This document shows positions 26,022 through 35,737 of a stretch of 64,000 nucleotides of DNA, piece by piece. A model generated the notes under the pieces. That model did not search any database, was not told where the DNA came from, and saw nothing but the letters and a program-made list of their open reading frames with translations. A program made the translations under genes and the position numbers. Each line of letters starts with the position of its first letter. The first letter of the stretch is position 1. This DNA is from Lishizhenia tianjinensis (GTDB lineage: Bacteria; Bacteroidota; Bacteroidia; Flavobacteriales_D; Crocinitomicaceae), in NCBI GenBank assembly GCA_943330745.2, contig CALQIX020000003.1, positions 80,259 through 144,258 on the forward strand, written 5' to 3'.

Positions 26022-26498
26022 CTATTGATACAAAGGAGATTCAGTAACGTCTATCCATAAACTTTTCCGTACTTCTTCTAAATTTGTTGCCAAAGGATTC
26101 AATAATTTCCAATCTGAATATTGATGTAATTCTTGAAAATGAACTCGTTTGATTTCGGATTCTTTAAAAATCAAGACAAACAAACGATTAAAAAAATCAA
26201 CTTTCAATTCTGTACCTAATTGCTTCATCAAGCGAACCGAAGAATCAATAGAGCATCCAGAAGCATTCATCACATCTTGATCAACAGCCAATACAACCAA
26301 TTGATTCATTAATACGGAACCAGAAGCCATCAATTTTGTTCCGTGCGTTGTCCATTTATTTTGAGTGAAATCCGATAACGCATCTTGAATATAATTCGAC
26401 TCCGTTGCATCAAATGGTCTGTCTGATACATACAACCAAACACGACTTGTATCAGGTAATTGAGGGAATAATTGATTAAAGTTCGGCAGCATTGGCAA
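26022..26498 (-). CDS. Conserved hypothetical protein linked to the Fe-S redox pair
   Basis: 158 aa, soluble. Motifs: VWLYVSDRPFDATESNYIQ, a mid-protein NASGCSIDSSVRLMKQLG, and a C-terminal FQELHQYSDWKLLNPLATN. I recall similar Bacteroidota proteins carried in databases under an ABC-transporter ATPase name, but no Walker motifs are present. It overlaps the Fe-S gene by 23 bp, so it belongs to that operon. Confidence 0.75.
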   Translation of the reverse strand: MPMLPNFNQLFPQLPDTSRVWLYVSDRPFDATESNYIQDALSDFTQNKWTTHGTKLMASGSVLMNQLVVLAVDQDVMNASGCSIDSSVRLMKQLGTELKVDFFNRLFVLIFKESEIKRVHFQELHQYSDWKLLNPLATNLEEVRKSLWIDVTESPLYQ

Positions 26499-27264
26499 TC
26501 AATTCGGCAACATCCAATACTTGAATTTCGTTTTCTTTTTCAGCATGTTTAATGCCGTCAGTCATCATAGTATTACAAAACGGACAACCCGTGGCAATAA
26601 TAGATGAATTTGTTTCAAGCGCGTCTTCTGTTCGCTCAATATTTATCTCTTTATTTCCTTTTTCAGCTTCTTTAAACATTTGTGCTCCACCTGCTCCACA
26701 ACACAAACCGTTTGTTTTGCAGCGTTTCATTTCAACTAATTCAGCGTCTAATTTTTCAATCAACGAACGAGGTGCTTCATAGACATCATTGGCTCGACCT
26801 AAATAACATGGATCATGAAACGTAATTTTCTTTCCTTTAAATGTTTGATTTCCTTCAAGTGATAGCTTTCCGGTATTGATTAAATCTTGGATTAGTTGCG
26901 TATGATGAATCACTTCATATTCACCACCCAACTCAGGATATTCATTTTTAAGGGTGTTAAAGCAATGAGGACAGGCTGTAACAATTTTCTTTACTTCATA
27001 GCCATTCAAAACCTGAATGTTCATCATCGCTTGCATCTGAAACGTGAATTCATTTCCTGCACGCTTAGCCGGATCTCCCGAACAACTTTCTTCTGTTCCT
27101 AAAACCGCAAACTTAACATTACAATGATTCAGTATTTTAACTACAGCCTTGGTTATTTTCTTTGCACGATCGTCAAAACTGCCTGCACAACCAACCCAAA
27201 ACAACACATCTGCGGTTTCTCCATTTGCCAGCATTTCTGCCATTGTAGGTACTTTCAAACTCAT
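26476..27264 (-). CDS. (Fe-S)-binding protein with cysteine-rich CCG domains (HdrB-like)
   Basis: 262 aa. Two cysteine-rich CCG-type modules: VGCAGSFDDRAKK ... CPHCFNTLKNEY and CYLGRAND ... CCGAGGAQMF ... ATGCPFCNTMM. Such domains bind the non-cubane clusters of heterodisulfide-reductase subunit B. Likely the thiol/electron-transfer partner of the membrane Fe-S protein encoded 3 bp upstream; together they resemble an HdrCB or GlcF-type module. The physiological donor is unknown. Confidence 0.9.
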   Translation of the reverse strand: MSLKVPTMAEMLANGETADVLFWVGCAGSFDDRAKKITKAVVKILNHCNVKFAVLGTEESCSGDPAKRAGNEFTFQMQAMMNIQVLNGYEVKKIVTACPHCFNTLKNEYPELGGEYEVIHHTQLIQDLINTGKLSLEGNQTFKGKKITFHDPCYLGRANDVYEAPRSLIEKLDAELVEMKRCKTNGLCCGAGGAQMFKEAEKGNKEINIERTEDALETNSSIIATGCPFCNTMMTDGIKHAEKENEIQVLDVAELIANAAEL

Positions 27265-27267
27265 ATC

Positions 27268-28584
27268 TTAATCTTCGTTAGCCCAATTTAATCTATCATT
27301 CGGAGAAAATTGCCAAGGAGCGCCATTGTTCTCAATATTCGTCAACATTCCTGTCAACTCAGTCGGCATTTTAGATTCTTCCATCACCAAATACCTGCGT
27401 AAATCAACAATAATAGAGAGCGGATCAATATTTACCGGACACTCTTGAACACATGCATTACATGACGTACAAGCCCAAATTTCTTCTTCGGAAATATAAT
27501 CTCCTAGTAAACTTTTCCCATCTTGATAGTCCTTTCCATGTTTTCTCTGTGAATCACCCACTTCCATTAATCGATCACGCGTATCCATCATGATTTTTCG
27601 AGGAGATAATTTTTTACCAGTAATATTTGCAGGGCATGAAGAAGTACATCTTCCACACTCCGTACAGGTATAAGCATCGAGTAAATTTTTCCATGTTAAA
27701 TCGGTAACATCCTTTGCACCAAAGCGTTGCGGAGCTTCATCCGGATTAGCAGGTGCAGCAAATGGATCAGCGGATGGGTCTAGCATTAATTTTACTTCAT
27801 TGGTAACAGACTCCATGTTGGAGAATTTACCTTTCTTTTCCAAATTTGAATAATACGTATTTGGAAAGGCAAGTAAAATATGAAAATGCTTCGAATATGG
27901 AAGATAATTTAAGAACACAAACACCATGGTTATATGTCCCCACCAACCAATTTGCTCCAATAAATGTAAGGTTTCAGTTGATTTTATTCCTCCAAAAAAG
28001 AGTGGGCCTATAAATTGACTCACTGCAAATCCATAACTAGTATTCGAATGCAATAACTGAGCTGCTTCATCTGCACCATTCATTGTAAAAATGCAGACTA
28101 ATAAAATGATTTCAAAAATCAAGATTAAATTCGCATCTTTCGTTGGCCATCCCTTCAATTCACGCATGGTTAAACGAGGAAGTTTCAACATGTTTCTGCG
28201 CGCCAAGAAAGCAACCGTTGCGAAAAAAGCAAGAACTGACAAGATTTCGATAAAACTTATCATGAAAGTATAAAAACCTCCCAAGGAATCTTTCAATGAA
28301 CGATGTCCACCAGATAAACCGTCAGCAACAATCTCAATTAACTCGATTTGAGTGATTACAAAAGCCGCATACAAACATAAGTGAAGCAAGGCTGGAATTG
28401 GACGAGTGAACATTTTTTTCTGACCAAGTGCAACTAAAAACATGGTTTTCCAACGGTCAGCTGCATGGTCTGTGCGGTCTAGTTTTCGTCCAAGTAAAAT
28501 ATTCTGACGAATTTTGATGACATTCCAGGAGAAAAATCCAACCCCTCCTGCAAAAAGTAAAGCAAATACACTAATTTGAATCAT
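27268..28584 (-). CDS. Membrane-bound 4Fe-4S dicluster oxidoreductase subunit (HdrC-like)
   Basis: 438 aa. N-terminal half has five or six membrane segments like a cytochrome b/NarI-type subunit (about 1-25, 65-85, 105-128, 150-170, 215-240). C-terminal half has two 4Fe-4S motifs: CTECGRCTSSCP (about 309-320) and CTSCNACVQECP (about 375-386). Probably moves electrons between quinone and the adjacent CCG protein. 9 bp after mlaD. Confidence 0.9.
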   Translation of the reverse strand: MIQISVFALLFAGGVGFFSWNVIKIRQNILLGRKLDRTDHAADRWKTMFLVALGQKKMFTRPIPALLHLCLYAAFVITQIELIEIVADGLSGGHRSLKDSLGGFYTFMISFIEILSVLAFFATVAFLARRNMLKLPRLTMRELKGWPTKDANLILIFEIILLVCIFTMNGADEAAQLLHSNTSYGFAVSQFIGPLFFGGIKSTETLHLLEQIGWWGHITMVFVFLNYLPYSKHFHILLAFPNTYYSNLEKKGKFSNMESVTNEVKLMLDPSADPFAAPANPDEAPQRFGAKDVTDLTWKNLLDAYTCTECGRCTSSCPANITGKKLSPRKIMMDTRDRLMEVGDSQRKHGKDYQDGKSLLGDYISEEEIWACTSCNACVQECPVNIDPLSIIVDLRRYLVMEESKMPTELTGMLTNIENNGAPWQFSPNDRLNWANED

Positions 28585-28593
28585 ACGATGGAA

Positions 28594-29631
28594 TTATTCC
28601 GGAATACTATCCAATATTTTTTTCAATTTCTTTTCATCCTTCGGACTCAATTGAGTTCCTTTTACTTTGGCTCCAAAAACACTCATGTGAATGTATCGAT
28701 TTGGATTTTTCTGTAAGTCTTGTAATAGATTTTGTAAATCTTTGTTTGAATTAACAAGTTCGTTATACAATTGTTTATCATTTAACAACAATCCAATTGA
28801 GCCGTCACCATTTTTAATTTTCACCAAAACATCATTAAAGTTTTTCAAAGATTCTTTAGCCTCGGAAATCACTTCCTTGTATTTTGAAGTAACAATATCA
28901 TCCGTAATTTTCTTGGTGTTTCCTATGATTGAAGTTATCTCTTCGTTACTTTTCTTCAGGTTAAAAGTGATATTCTCAACGTTATTTAGAATTTTATCAA
29001 ACTTAATTTTTTCATCGGCAACAAATCCTTCCATTTCATTGGCTACATTTCCCAATTTTTTAATGGCCATTTTCACTTCCTTCATGCTACCCTCAATTTC
29101 TGAAGTTGCTGTATTGTCCCAAAATGCGGAAAGGGAACCAACCATTTTATCTACAGAGCTCATCATGGCTTGCACTTTTTGAGAAATCGGATCAGCATAT
29201 TGCTTTACTTGAGAAAACATATCCACGGAAAGTTTTCCTTCAATTGTTTCGCCAGGTTGCACAAATCCTTTCGACAAATCAGAACTTAAGTACAAAAGCA
29301 TTCCTTTGTTTAATAAATCCAATGAACCAACCTCAATGCGAGATCCTTTAGGGATTTGAATATTTTTTTCAGCAATTGAGAAACCAATTTTCACTTTTTT
29401 GTCTGGTGGATTCGATGCTACATATTCAATGGTCATTACCTTTCCAATGATCACCCCATTTAATGTAACATTGGCAGAAGGAGCAATTTGTCCTGAATTT
29501 GGGAAGTATGCATAATATATTTTATCGCCGCCGAAAAAGCTGTTTCCTTTCAAGAAATTAACTCCTGCTACCAAAAAAACGATAGCTGCAATTGCGATTA
29601 ATCCTGCTTTTAATTCTTTTGAAAACTTCAC
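28594..29631 (-). CDS. MlaD/MCE family lipid-transport protein
   Basis: 345 aa. N-terminal membrane anchor (LKAGLIAIAAIVFLVAGVNFLKG), an MCE domain at about 35-115 (YYAYFPNSGQIAPSANVTLNGVIIGKVMTI), then a long coiled-coil-like helical region to about 320. The periplasmic MCE ring binds lipids moving between membranes. The ATPase and permease genes (mlaF/mlaE) are not adjacent. 5 bp after the amidase. Confidence 0.92.
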   Translation of the reverse strand: MKFSKELKAGLIAIAAIVFLVAGVNFLKGNSFFGGDKIYYAYFPNSGQIAPSANVTLNGVIIGKVMTIEYVASNPPDKKVKIGFSIAEKNIQIPKGSRIEVGSLDLLNKGMLLYLSSDLSKGFVQPGETIEGKLSVDMFSQVKQYADPISQKVQAMMSSVDKMVGSLSAFWDNTATSEIEGSMKEVKMAIKKLGNVANEMEGFVADEKIKFDKILNNVENITFNLKKSNEEITSIIGNTKKITDDIVTSKYKEVISEAKESLKNFNDVLVKIKNGDGSIGLLLNDKQLYNELVNSNKDLQNLLQDLQKNPNRYIHMSVFGAKVKGTQLSPKDEKKLKKILDSIPE

Positions 29632-29636
29632 TGCCC

Positions 29637-30812
29637 TTATTTTTCTGCTAATTTAATACCTTTTTCCAAATTAATGCGTTCACCGTTTAAAAATGCAACT
29701 ACAAAAGCAGTTGAAAACCCGAGCTTTCTCACTTCATTTTTATATTCATTTGCTCCTTTGAAATCTCGAACAAATTTACCGGTTGCGTATTTGAATAAAT
29801 TATCATGTTTATACTCAAAAACTTCTAATCCTTTAAAGCGAGATGAACTGACCGAAATTTGTTTTTCTGACATGTCGAACTGAATTCTAAATACTACAGT
29901 ATCTTGCGGATCACTTTTTGAAGAATTAAATGAAACCGGTTGATCAAATGGATTTTCTTTTTTCTCTTGGTTTGATGGTTTTGCAGGTTCTTCTTTTTCG
30001 GGAGGACTATTTGTCCCAGCCCCTGAAGACGTTTGCTCTGCGACACCTTCTAATTTATTTTTATAGCGTTTAAAAGCCCTGAAAATCGCATCGGACATTT
30101 GTGATTGACCGTCTTTACTCCCTAAAAATTTTTCTTCATTTGGATTCGTTAAAAACCCGGTTTCAATGAGAACACTCGGCATTGTTGTTTGATGAAGCAC
30201 TAAAAACCCTGCTTGCCTAACTCCCCTATCATGTCTACCCAATGATTTAAATTCAGACTGAACGCGCTCAGCAAATAAAATAGATTGATCCAAATACACA
30301 GACATTTGTAACTGTATGATAATCAAAGCATCTGGAGACAAATCAATATTCTTATATCGTGCTCCTTTGTCTTGCTCCAATTTAATGATGCTATTTTCAC
30401 GTTCAGCCACTTGTTTTTGAGAATCTGTTTTATGCAAACCTAACACATAAGTTTCAGCACCATAAGCACTTGGAGAGGCCGAATTAGCATGGATACAAAT
30501 AAACAAATCTGCTTTGTTCCGATTCGCAATTGCAGCGCGTTCATGAAGCTCCACAAAAACGTCCTTATCTCTTGTATAAATAACTTTTACATCCGGAAAA
30601 TTCTTTTTTATAGATTCGCCAAGTTTTAGTGCAATCGATAAACAAACGTGTTTTTCATAGTTTGAAGCGCCCAAACAACCTGAATCATGACCACCATGAC
30701 CCGCATCAATAACCACCGTTTTTAACGCTGTTTTTTGAGAATTTGCTTGAAAACTTATAAATAAAAGTGAAATAAGACAACTAACTAGCAGAGATGAAAG
30801 ACGAAAAAGCAC
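29637..30812 (-). CDS. N-acetylmuramoyl-L-alanine amidase (AmiC family)
   Basis: 391 aa from the GTG at 30812. Zinc-dependent amidase_3 that cleaves the peptide stem from MurNAc. VVIDAGHGGHDSGCLG has the first zinc histidine; ADLFICIHANSASP the next; SVLIETGFLTNPNEEKFL the catalytic glutamate. A Pro/Glu linker and a C-terminal SPOR-like region follow. The frame is open to an ATG at 30857, but a perfect -7 box (30862-30869) would place transcription start on that ATG. The GTG gives a clean signal peptide (LFRLSSLLVSCLISLLF ... ANSQ) and a leader of about 44 nt. Confidence 0.9.
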   Translation of the reverse strand: MLFRLSSLLVSCLISLLFISFQANSQKTALKTVVIDAGHGGHDSGCLGASNYEKHVCLSIALKLGESIKKNFPDVKVIYTRDKDVFVELHERAAIANRNKADLFICIHANSASPSAYGAETYVLGLHKTDSQKQVAERENSIIKLEQDKGARYKNIDLSPDALIIIQLQMSVYLDQSILFAERVQSEFKSLGRHDRGVRQAGFLVLHQTTMPSVLIETGFLTNPNEEKFLGSKDGQSQMSDAIFRAFKRYKNKLEGVAEQTSSGAGTNSPPEKEEPAKPSNQEKKENPFDQPVSFNSSKSDPQDTVVFRIQFDMSEKQISVSSSRFKGLEVFEYKHDNLFKYATGKFVRDFKGANEYKNEVRKLGFSTAFVVAFLNGERINLEKGIKLAEK

Positions 30813-30832
30813 TGTTTCGTTAACAATTTTAA

Positions 30833-30840
30833 TAGCTTTG
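30833..30840 (+). promoter_or_regulatory. -7 box of lptD
   Basis: TAGCTTTG on the plus strand, an exact match, 40 nt before the TTG start of lptD. It lies inside the 5' leader of the divergent amidase gene, so the two transcripts overlap. Confidence 0.5.
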
Positions 30841-30861
30841 TATCCGTTAATTATCATAGCA

Positions 30862-30869
30862 CAAAATTA
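30862..30869 (-). promoter_or_regulatory. -7 box of the amidase/mlaD operon
   Basis: TAATTTTG on the minus strand, an exact match. Predicted start near 30856, which rules out the ATG at 30857 as a normal start and points to the GTG at 30812. Confidence 0.5.
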
Positions 30870-30879
30870 AAGAGCTTCC

Positions 30880-33420
30880 TTGAGCAAGATACATACCATA
30901 TTTTTAGTTTTCTTCGTTCCATTGTTGATAATGTTTTCAAGTAGAAATTGTTACGCTCAACCAACTGGAATAAAAGATACGATCTATTTGGATGATGAAT
31001 CCATGAAGGATGTATTGATTTATAATGCAAAAGATTCACTTTACACCGATTTTAAAAACAAGAAAATCTACCTCTATGGAAGCGCTAAAGTTGAAATGAC
31101 CGGAATCAATATGGTTGCTGGATACATTTTAATTGACCTTGAAAAAAATGAAATCCTTGCCTCTTACCGATTGGAAAAAGACAGTGTTAGAACTGAAATG
31201 CCCGTTTTCACAGATGGCAGTGAACGAATTGAAGCTTCGAGAATTCGATATAACTTAAATTCCAAACGTGGATTTATAGAGGAAACAACTATCAAACAAG
31301 AAGAAACCTACTTATACATGGGGGTTTCAAAAAAACAATCCAACGACGATATTCATTTCGTTAATGGTCGATTTACTACCTGCGATCAATTGGAACCTCA
31401 TTATCATTTTCAACTCTCAAAAGCGGTGTTAATCCCTGAAAAAAGAATTGTAACCGGTCCAATGAACCTTCATATAAATGGAGTTCCTACCCCATTAGGT
31501 TTACCCTTTAGTGCTATTCCATTAAAAACGAAAGAACGAGATAAAGGATTTATCTTCCCTGAATTTGTTCCACTTTCAGCCTACGGTTTTGGCCTTCAGA
31601 ATTTGGGCTATTACATTCCAATTAACGATCGACTTCAAACTACGCTTTATGCCAATTTGTACAACCGCGGAAGTTGGGGATTGAGAAATGAATTGGATTA
31701 TGCAAAACGCTATGGCTATACAGGAAAGTTAAACGTTGGATTCCAACAGTTTTTTAGTGGATTCCCGAGTAATGACAAACCTTTTAAAGTTTCTGTAATG
31801 TGGTCACACCGAAAAGACCCAAAATCAAATCCCAATTGGAATTTTAGCTCGAGTGTAAATTTCATTTCAGACAACCAATCAAAAAACAGTTTAGATCCGT
31901 TGAATCCCACCTATTTTAATAATAGTTTTAATTCGGACGTCAATCTCAATAAATTATTCCCAGGAAAACCGATATCCATGGGGGTAAAAATGTCTGTGAG
32001 ACAAAATTCAATCACCCGAAACATTGCACTGATAAGTCCAATACTAAATGTAAACGTCAATCGTGTTTTTCCATTCAAAAGCTTGGTTAAAAACCCATCG
32101 AACGAATTTGAAAAAATGCTTCAACGAACGGGATTTACCTACTCCATGGAAGGTCAAAATCGCTCAACTTTTGGAGATTCTCTTCTCAATCAAGGAGCTT
32201 TCTCGCAAATTGGAAGTAAATTTTTCAATGGTGTATCGCAACAAATGTCCTTGCAAACTACCTTTGGATTATTTAAAAATGCAATTAAAATTAACCCCAG
32301 TATTTCCTATGCCAATAAAATCAACTTACAACAAATTGAAAAAAATTACGACGCAACCATTGATAATACCAAAACCGATACCGTTCAAAAATTTGGGATG
32401 GCTCATGACTTCAACCTAAATGTGAATCTAACCACTGTTGTCTACTCCTACTATCGATTTATCGGGAAAAGCAAACCGATTTTGCGCCATTTAATGACTC
32501 CAACCATTGGTTATCGATATGTTCCCGGATTAAACTCACTTTCTTCTTCATTTGCTGGTGCTGGACAGACACTGATTACCTATTCTCCTTTCGAACGCAG
32601 TATCTACCAAGCCAATTATGGAAATACGTCCAGCTTTTTAACTTTTGGGGTGAATAATACGTTTGAATTGAAACGAAAATCGAACAAAGACACATTGACT
32701 GGTTTTTCAAAATTACGGCTAGTAGACCAATTTTCGATAACGGGTAATTATGATTTTCAGCGCGACTCCATGAATCTTTCCAACATTGCCTTAAACCTAC
32801 GAATAAGTCCAGCCAATTGGATCAATTTTGTATCAACAGCCAATTTTAGTCCGTACAGCTGGAATGCGCAAACCGGAAAAACGGCAGGAAAATATGCAGT
32901 TTCAACTCAGCAAGGACTCGGTCGTTTCCTATCCACCAATTTTACCAGTACAATCACGATTGCCCCGAAAAAAAGTAGAGAAATTATCGAGGATCGCAGC
33001 GATGAACTCAATACAAATTGGAATGCTGATTATAATTACTTTGCCTTACATCCTGAGCAATTGCAACAATTTAATATCCCATGGAAATTGAATATTTCTC
33101 ATGTAGTGGGTATTAATGCCAATACATTCAAAACCACAGCCAACCCTTCTGATTACAACCTCATCCATACCCTTGTTGCGCAAGGAGACATGAGTTTTAC
33201 GCGAAGGTGGAAAATGGGAGCCAATTTAAATTTCGATATGAAAAAAGGTAAAATATCCAATGCCTTTCTTTCACTTGGACGAAATTTACATTGTTGGGAT
33301 TTATCGTTTTATTGGACACCCATTGGAACAAATAAAAGCTTTTTGCTGACCATTAGAAATACTTCAACTATGTTGCGGGATGCTAAACTAGATTTCAGAA
33401 AACCTCCAGTATTTTTATAA
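30880..33420 (+). CDS. lptD: LptD-like outer-membrane LPS assembly protein
   Basis: 846 aa. Signal peptide (IFLVFFVPLLIMFSSRNCYAQ), an LptA/OstA-like jelly-roll (LYGSAKVEMTGINMVAGYILIDLEKNEI, about 60-190) and a large beta-barrel to the C-terminus. Inserts LPS or LOS into the outer leaflet. Begins with TTG: no ATG precedes the signal peptide, and the internal ATG at 30934 would remove most of it. Divergent from the amidase with overlapping promoters; the flavoprotein ATG follows the stop directly. Confidence 0.85.
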   Translation: MSKIHTIFLVFFVPLLIMFSSRNCYAQPTGIKDTIYLDDESMKDVLIYNAKDSLYTDFKNKKIYLYGSAKVEMTGINMVAGYILIDLEKNEILASYRLEKDSVRTEMPVFTDGSERIEASRIRYNLNSKRGFIEETTIKQEETYLYMGVSKKQSNDDIHFVNGRFTTCDQLEPHYHFQLSKAVLIPEKRIVTGPMNLHINGVPTPLGLPFSAIPLKTKERDKGFIFPEFVPLSAYGFGLQNLGYYIPINDRLQTTLYANLYNRGSWGLRNELDYAKRYGYTGKLNVGFQQFFSGFPSNDKPFKVSVMWSHRKDPKSNPNWNFSSSVNFISDNQSKNSLDPLNPTYFNNSFNSDVNLNKLFPGKPISMGVKMSVRQNSITRNIALISPILNVNVNRVFPFKSLVKNPSNEFEKMLQRTGFTYSMEGQNRSTFGDSLLNQGAFSQIGSKFFNGVSQQMSLQTTFGLFKNAIKINPSISYANKINLQQIEKNYDATIDNTKTDTVQKFGMAHDFNLNVNLTTVVYSYYRFIGKSKPILRHLMTPTIGYRYVPGLNSLSSSFAGAGQTLITYSPFERSIYQANYGNTSSFLTFGVNNTFELKRKSNKDTLTGFSKLRLVDQFSITGNYDFQRDSMNLSNIALNLRISPANWINFVSTANFSPYSWNAQTGKTAGKYAVSTQQGLGRFLSTNFTSTITIAPKKSREIIEDRSDELNTNWNADYNYFALHPEQLQQFNIPWKLNISHVVGINANTFKTTANPSDYNLIHTLVAQGDMSFTRRWKMGANLNFDMKKGKISNAFLSLGRNLHCWDLSFYWTPIGTNKSFLLTIRNTSTMLRDAKLDFRKPPVFL

Positions 33421-34641
33421 ATGGGCAAAGCTAACATTGCAATAATTGGTGGTGGTGCAGCCGGATTTTTTGCCGCTATTTCAGCCAAAAAGCATTTCCC
33501 AGATACAGAAGTGACACTTTATGAAAAATCGGATAAAGTACTTTCCAAAGTAAAAATATCAGGTGGCGGTAGGTGCAACGTAACCCATGCTTGTTTCGAT
33601 AATAAACAATTGGCTGGTAAATATCCAAGGGGCGAAAACTATTTACGAAAAGCCTTTGAACAGTTCAATGCACAAGATACTATTGACTGGTTCGAAAAAC
33701 GAGGTGTTCAAATGAAAACTTATCCGGATGGGTGTATCTTCCCTGTTTCCAATGATTCTCAAACAATTATCGATTGTTTTTTGAAAGAAATAAAACAACT
33801 AGGAATTAAAATCAAATTAAAACAATCTATTACTAAAATATCGCCAACAGAAAACGGATTTGAACTACATACACGGGAAGAGAAATTTACTACCAATAAA
33901 GTAATCGTTACAACTGGCGGTCAACCGAAACGATCTGGCTTGGAATGGATTGAAAAATTAGGGCATACCATCATTGAACCGGTTCCGTCACTTTTCACCT
34001 TCAATATGCCGACAAATCCCATACGGGAATTAATGGGAAACGTAGTGGAAAAAGCTACCGTTAAAATTGAAGGAACAAAACTAATTGGCAAAGGACCTTT
34101 ATTGGTAACGCATTGGGGAATGAGTGGTCCGGCAATTTTACTTTTATCTGCTTGGGGGGCGCGGATTCTTCAGGAAAAAAATTATCACTTTGCTATCCTC
34201 GTGAATTGGCTTGATGAAATGAAAGAAATAACCTTACGAGAAAAGTTGAATGATATTATTGAGGAGAATGGCGGAAAAATGATTGGTAATTTAAACCCAT
34301 TTCCCGTTACCAATCGCATGTGGCACTTTCTGTTAGAAAAATCAGAAATTAACCTCGAAACGCGCTGGAAAGACATAGGGAAAAAGAACACCAATAAACT
34401 AGTGAACACCTTGTTAAACGACAGATATGAAGTGAGCGGAAAAACTACCTTTAAAGAAGAATTTGTAACAGCTGGAGGAATCGCCTTATCAGAGATAGAC
34501 TTCAAAACCATGGAAAGTAAAAAAGTACCCGGGTTGTTTTTTGCCGGTGAAATTTTAGATGTAGACGGAATCACCGGAGGGTTTAATTTTCAAGCGGCTT
34601 GGACCACGGGTTTTATAGCTGGCAAGCATATTGGAAAATAA
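33421..34641 (+). CDS. NAD(P)/FAD-dependent oxidoreductase (HI0933/BaiN family)
   Basis: 406 aa. FAD-binding IAIIGGGAAGFFAAISAKK at the N-terminus, ISGGGRCNVTHACFD (family signature), TTGGQPKRSG, and the C-terminal FAGEILDVDGITGGFNFQAAWTTG. Flavoprotein of uncertain substrate; relatives are annotated as aminoacetone oxidase or bile-acid reductase, neither provable here. The ATG abuts the lptD stop. Confidence 0.93.
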   Translation: MGKANIAIIGGGAAGFFAAISAKKHFPDTEVTLYEKSDKVLSKVKISGGGRCNVTHACFDNKQLAGKYPRGENYLRKAFEQFNAQDTIDWFEKRGVQMKTYPDGCIFPVSNDSQTIIDCFLKEIKQLGIKIKLKQSITKISPTENGFELHTREEKFTTNKVIVTTGGQPKRSGLEWIEKLGHTIIEPVPSLFTFNMPTNPIRELMGNVVEKATVKIEGTKLIGKGPLLVTHWGMSGPAILLLSAWGARILQEKNYHFAILVNWLDEMKEITLREKLNDIIEENGGKMIGNLNPFPVTNRMWHFLLEKSEINLETRWKDIGKKNTNKLVNTLLNDRYEVSGKTTFKEEFVTAGGIALSEIDFKTMESKKVPGLFFAGEILDVDGITGGFNFQAAWTTGFIAGKHIGK

Positions 34642-34649
34642 CGTAAATC

Positions 34650-35735
34650 CTATTCAAAATTAGAAGCATTCGGATTTAAATAATTCACTTGTTCCACAAT
34701 CGATAACTTGTTGTAATTAGATGGAAAAAGAGCAAAAATTTCTTTAAATTGTAAGGAAAACACTCCCAATTGTTCTTTCTGCATCGCAGGATTTATCTGC
34801 AAAACATCGAGTAAGGTATGCAGTATCATTCGTTTTTCATAAAGCTGTGCGGCTTCCATGTGATTAACTGCAAAGTCCAAAAGCCACTCCCAATAAGGAT
34901 GATTGAATCCACCTTGCATAAACAAATACAATAATCGATAGGCTAAATACCTGATTTTTGGATAAATATATAAGTCTTGTAATTCTTTGTCTGTCAAAGA
35001 AACATCTACATAAATTAAGTTACCCAATTCCAACACTTTGGATTTATTTCTTTTGAGAAAATAATACCGTAACAACAACGAATTTGCGAAAATAAAATCT
35101 TGTAACGATTTATTTGATTCATGTGGTTTTACAGTTTCTAGATAATAAAGTAGCCCTTTGTCGTAGTGTTGAATAGTAAAATCTGGATCTGCAAAATATT
35201 CATAGAATCCTTCTCTCACAATAGGCAAAGAATTAAACTGTTTGAAGAAAGGTAAATTTGGACTTGGATTTGTCTTTAATGAATAAAATAATTGCCTTCC
35301 TAAAAGTATTTTCTTTTCAAATGACAATTCCTGAGGAAACTGCTCGAAAAAATTATAAATGGGCTTTAAATTACCTGCATGAATAGAAAAAGTTAATAAA
35401 CTTTGATAGTTTTTTTCATCCGAAAAGGCTCCGTATAAGGATTGAAAATCAGATAAATCATAAAGCTCTTTTTCTAAATCAAACCAATACGTAAATCCTA
35501 AAAATTCAGCAAAAATATCTAAGGTATGGATATAGGGAACATTCGTATTTTCATTCAATAAAAACATCCGATAAATCGTGCTTTCCGAAACAGATTTATT
35601 CGTTTCAAGAAAAATCAATTGGCTCAATTTCTTACAATCAAATTTCGTCAGGATTTGATAGCTTAACTTGGTTTCAAGTTTGAACTTTAAATTATTGAGT
35701 AAAAAAAGACTTATTTTATATTTTGGTTTAGGCAT
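34650..35735 (-). CDS. HTH-like N-terminal domain protein, unknown function
   Basis: 361 aa. About residues 25-90 resemble a helix-turn-helix region found in Bacteroidota proteins (CKKLSQLIFLETNKSVSEST, then IHTLDIFAEFLGFTYW). The rest is all-helical and may form TPR-like repeats (YFLKRNKSKVLELGNLIY). Could be a regulator or scaffold. Last gene of the long minus-strand array, 2 bp after the DUF481 gene; converges with the flavoprotein gene. Confidence 0.65.
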   Translation of the reverse strand: MPKPKYKISLFLLNNLKFKLETKLSYQILTKFDCKKLSQLIFLETNKSVSESTIYRMFLLNENTNVPYIHTLDIFAEFLGFTYWFDLEKELYDLSDFQSLYGAFSDEKNYQSLLTFSIHAGNLKPIYNFFEQFPQELSFEKKILLGRQLFYSLKTNPSPNLPFFKQFNSLPIVREGFYEYFADPDFTIQHYDKGLLYYLETVKPHESNKSLQDFIFANSLLLRYYFLKRNKSKVLELGNLIYVDVSLTDKELQDLYIYPKIRYLAYRLLYLFMQGGFNHPYWEWLLDFAVNHMEAAQLYEKRMILHTLLDVLQINPAMQKEQLGVFSLQFKEIFALFPSNYNKLSIVEQVNYLNPNASNFE

Positions 35736-35737
35736 GA

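Noticed and set aside
25832..26060. Open frames on both strands over the glycine-rich TPM tail
   Set aside because: Shadows caused by the GGT/GGA-rich codons of the real gene.
26022..26498. ABC transporter ATPase
   Set aside because: No Walker A, signature or Walker B motif; 158 aa is too short for the domain.
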